Shown: positions 62,103 to 64,000 of the stretch, in pieces
How the letters are laid out: each line of letters starts with the position of its first letter
Position numbering within the stretch: position 1 is the stretch's first letter
NCBI RefSeq assembly: GCF_010550675.1
Contig: NZ_JAAGOA010000009.1
Span: 124,001 to 188,000, forward strand
Length of the DNA: 64,000 nt
Direction: 5' to 3'
Source of the DNA: Phytoactinopolyspora halotolerans
Lineage (GTDB): Bacteria; Actinomycetota; Actinomycetes; Jiangellales; Jiangellaceae
Made by a program: the position numbers and the translations under genes
The notes under the pieces: model-generated
Told to the model about the DNA's origin: nothing
Database searches by the model: none
What the model saw: only the letters and a program-made list of their open reading frames with translations

Positions 62103-63143
62103 ATGGCAACGATGCAGGACGTCGCGCGACGGGCGAACGTCTCGTTGAGCACGGTGTCGAACGCGCTCAACAACACCCGTCCGGTGGCGGCCGCCACCCG
62201 TGCTCGCATCGAACGAGCCATCGACGAGCTCGGATACCGCCGCAACGTGCTGGCCCGCGGGCTGGCCAGCCGAAACTCACGCATCGTCGCGCTGCTCTTC
62301 CCGGCCATGGAGAACCGCCTGGCCGGTACCGCGCTGACCTTCGTCACCAGCGCGGCCGACGAGGCCCGCGCGCACGGTTACCACCTCGTGCTGTGGCCGC
62401 TCGCCGACGACGCGGACGCGATCCAGGAGCTCGTCGACCAAGGGCTGGTGGAGGGCGTCGTCGTGATGGAGGTCGGCCTCCGCGACCCCCGGGTCGACGT
62501 CCTGGCCGGTTCCGGGCTGCCGTTCACGATGATCGGCCGTACCGAGCATCCCGGCGAGCTCGACTATGCCGACATCGACTTCGACGCGACGCTCGACACC
62601 GCCGTCGGGCATCTGCGCTCGCTCGGCCACAGCAGGATCGCCCTGATCAATGGCCCCGAATCGAGCGTGGAGCTGGCCTACGGCCCGGTGGTCCGGATCG
62701 AGCAGGCGTACCGGCGAGCGATGAGCGACCACCGCCTGGACGGTGTCGTCGTCCATTCCGAGCGGACGGTGCCGGCCGGCCGGATCGCCGCGGGCCAGGT
62801 GGTTGTCGCCGCGCCGGACACGACGGCGATCATCGTCAACAACGAACACGCCGCCGCCGGCGTGGTCACCGGACTCACCGACGCGGGCCGCTCTGTGCCA
62901 GCCGACGTCTCTGTCATCTCATTGCTGTCCTCGCCGGAGATGGCCGCGATGTGCAGCCCGCGGCTGACGACGCTGGACTCCCCCGGCGACGCGCTCGGGC
63001 GGGCCGGTGTGCGGGCGCTGGTCGCCAGAATCGAGAAGAAGGCGCCGACGTCACAGGTTCTGCTGCCCTGCACGCTCCATGCCGGCGATTCCGTCGCGCT
63101 CGCCCGCGGCGCCGGCGTGACCGACGGCGATACGGCCCGGTAA
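62103..63143 (+). CDS. LacI-family transcriptional regulator 2
   Basis: A 346-aa repressor with the LacI helix-turn-helix MQDVARRANVSLSTVSNALNN and hinge GLASRNSRIVALLFP, then a sugar-binding domain. It is a paralogue of regulator 1 at 48435. GGGAG lies 10 nt before the ATG. It is divergent from the beta-galactoside operon and upstream of a GH1 beta-glucosidase, so both are likely targets. The AAGCGCTT sites on each side of the promoter region support autoregulation. Confidence 0.92.
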   Translation: MATMQDVARRANVSLSTVSNALNNTRPVAAATRARIERAIDELGYRRNVLARGLASRNSRIVALLFPAMENRLAGTALTFVTSAADEARAHGYHLVLWPLADDADAIQELVDQGLVEGVVVMEVGLRDPRVDVLAGSGLPFTMIGRTEHPGELDYADIDFDATLDTAVGHLRSLGHSRIALINGPESSVELAYGPVVRIEQAYRRAMSDHRLDGVVVHSERTVPAGRIAAGQVVVAAPDTTAIIVNNEHAAAGVVTGLTDAGRSVPADVSVISLLSSPEMAAMCSPRLTTLDSPGDALGRAGVRALVARIEKKAPTSQVLLPCTLHAGDSVALARGAGVTDGDTAR

Positions 63144-63164
63144 CGACCATGGACGTCGGCGTTT

Positions 63165-63178
63165 TGGGAGGGCTCCCA
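63165..63178 (+). promoter_or_regulatory. CebR-like operator upstream of the beta-glucosidase gene
   Basis: TGGGAGGGCTCCCA differs at one central base from the Streptomyces CebR (cellobiose repressor) site TGGGAGCGCTCCCA. It lies 98 nt before the GH1 start, a position consistent with control of beta-glucoside use. Confidence 0.65.
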
Positions 63179-63275
63179 CAGCTGTGGCACGCTAATATCC
63201 GTCTGACGCCGACACCGTCGTCGACTCGAGCGGCGAGCATCACCCCGACCACCCCTTGACGCATGTGAGGAGCAC

Positions 63276-64000
63276 ATGAACACGACCGCGAACAATGGCC
63301 GGGAGTTCCCCGAGGGCTTCACCTGGGGGTCGGCGACGGCGTCCTACCAGATCGAAGGTGCGGCCACCGAGGGCGGCCGCGGCCCGTCGATCTGGGACAC
63401 CTTCTCGCACACGCCGGGCAAGACCCTGAATGGAGACACCGGCGACGTCGCCTGCGACCACTACCACCGGTGGGAGGAGGATCTGGGGCACATCGCCGAC
63501 CTCGGCCTGGACGCGTACCGCTTCTCCATCGCATGGCCGCGCGTCCAGCCCGGCGGCCGCGGTCCGCTCAACCCGGAAGGCGTGGCCTTCTACTCCCGGC
63601 TCGTCGACGGGTTGCTGGAGCGCGGGGTCAAACCGGTCGCGACCCTGTACCACTGGGATCTCCCGCAGGAACTCGAGGACGCGGGCGGCTGGCCCGTCCG
63701 TGACACCGCCTACCGATTCGCCGAGTACGCCGAGTTGATGGCCCGGGAGCTGGGTGACCGGGTGGACGTGTGGACCACCTTGAACGAACCCTGGTGCTCG
63801 GCGTATCTCGGCTATGCGTCCGGGGTGCACGCGCCGGGACGCACCGAGCCCGCCGCCGCGCTCGCCGCCGTGCACCACCTCAACCTGGCGCACGGGCTCG
63901 GCGGCCGTGCCATCCGCTCGGTGCTTCCAGACGCCAAGGTCTCGGTCACGCTCAACTTCCACGTCGCGCGTCCGGTGGACCCTGCCAGCCAGGCGGATCA
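63276..64000 (+). CDS. Beta-glucosidase, GH1 (N-terminal part, cut by the window end)
   Basis: The frame is open from the ATG at 63276 to the window end, giving about 241 residues of a GH1 enzyme normally ~450-470 aa. The N-terminal block [39 protein letters not shown] and the acid/base region [18 protein letters not shown] are diagnostic; the nucleophile lies beyond the window. GAGGAG precedes the ATG. No signal peptide, so it acts on imported beta-glucosides such as cellobiose. It follows regulator 2 by 132 nt, with its own CebR-like site. Confidence 0.93.
   Translation, partial: MNTTANNGREFPEGFTWGSATASYQIEGAATEGGRGPSIWDTFSHTPGKTLNGDTGDVACDHYHRWEEDLGHIADLGLDAYRFSIAWPRVQPGGRGPLNPEGVAFYSRLVDGLLERGVKPVATLYHWDLPQELEDAGGWPVRDTAYRFAEYAELMARELGDRVDVWTTLNEPWCSAYLGYASGVHAPGRTEPAAALAAVHHLNLAHGLGGRAIRSVLPDAKVSVTLNFHVARPVDPASQAD

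Overview
The window is chromosomal DNA from a high-GC Gram-positive actinomycete. This is supported by RbpA, the split Lnt/Ppm pair, DUF3159, DUF3710 and DUF4193 proteins, an F420-type luciferase-like oxidoreductase, and heavy use of GTG and TTG starts. A sugar-specialised soil or plant-associated lineage such as Jiangellaceae would fit, but that is inference. No rRNA, tRNA, CRISPR array, prophage or intact insertion sequence was seen.

Region by region. 1-7.3 kb is housekeeping: the end of a BadF/BadG-type kinase, glyA behind a likely ZTP riboswitch, a glycerophosphodiesterase, peptide deformylase, rbpA behind a SigR-like promoter, and an lnt-ppm-fxsA operon for lipoprotein acylation and polyprenol-phosphate-mannose synthesis. 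8.4-15.1 kb is a four-gene lysine-degradation operon: lysine 6-aminotransferase, semialdehyde dehydrogenase, a fused E1 alpha/beta 2-oxoacid dehydrogenase and glutaryl-CoA dehydrogenase. 15.4-18.4 kb is a very large DUF222-HNH protein with acidic low-complexity inserts.

18.5-29.3 kb is the most novel-looking part. It has an orphan sugar-binding lipoprotein, a Gfo/Idh/MocA oxidoreductase and a ROK regulator on the minus strand. Diverging from them are a Tat-exported beta-helix protein and a tightly coupled set of class III aminotransferase, enolase-superfamily dehydratase, amidohydrolase and short-chain dehydrogenase. A repeated dyad lies in front of both the ROK gene and the beta-helix gene, so I read this as one regulated carbohydrate-acid or amino-sugar catabolic locus whose substrate is unknown.

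29.3-48 kb is mostly conserved core: an AI-2E family transporter, dxs, acnA, glmS, a TRAM-type RNA methyltransferase, two TrkA-type potassium subunits, DUF3159, DUF3710, dut and DUF4193. The last stretch has the same order as the ceoB-ceoC-dut neighbourhood of mycobacteria. It also holds a tandem pair of PH-like membrane proteins, one broken by a single-base frameshift, and an approximately 30-nt repeat array in front of glmS.

48.4-64 kb is glycoside utilisation. A LacI-type regulator precedes a binding protein, two permeases and a YicI-type GH31 alpha-xylosidase. A second, paralogous LacI regulator diverges from a binding protein, two permeases, an aldo/keto reductase and a GH42 beta-galactosidase, and is followed by a GH1 beta-glucosidase cut by the window end. 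Neither importer has its own ATPase, so both probably use a shared MsiK-type ATPase encoded elsewhere. Palindromic LacI-family boxes precede all three units. Convergent gene pairs are repeatedly separated by long hairpins, two of which share the same arm sequence.
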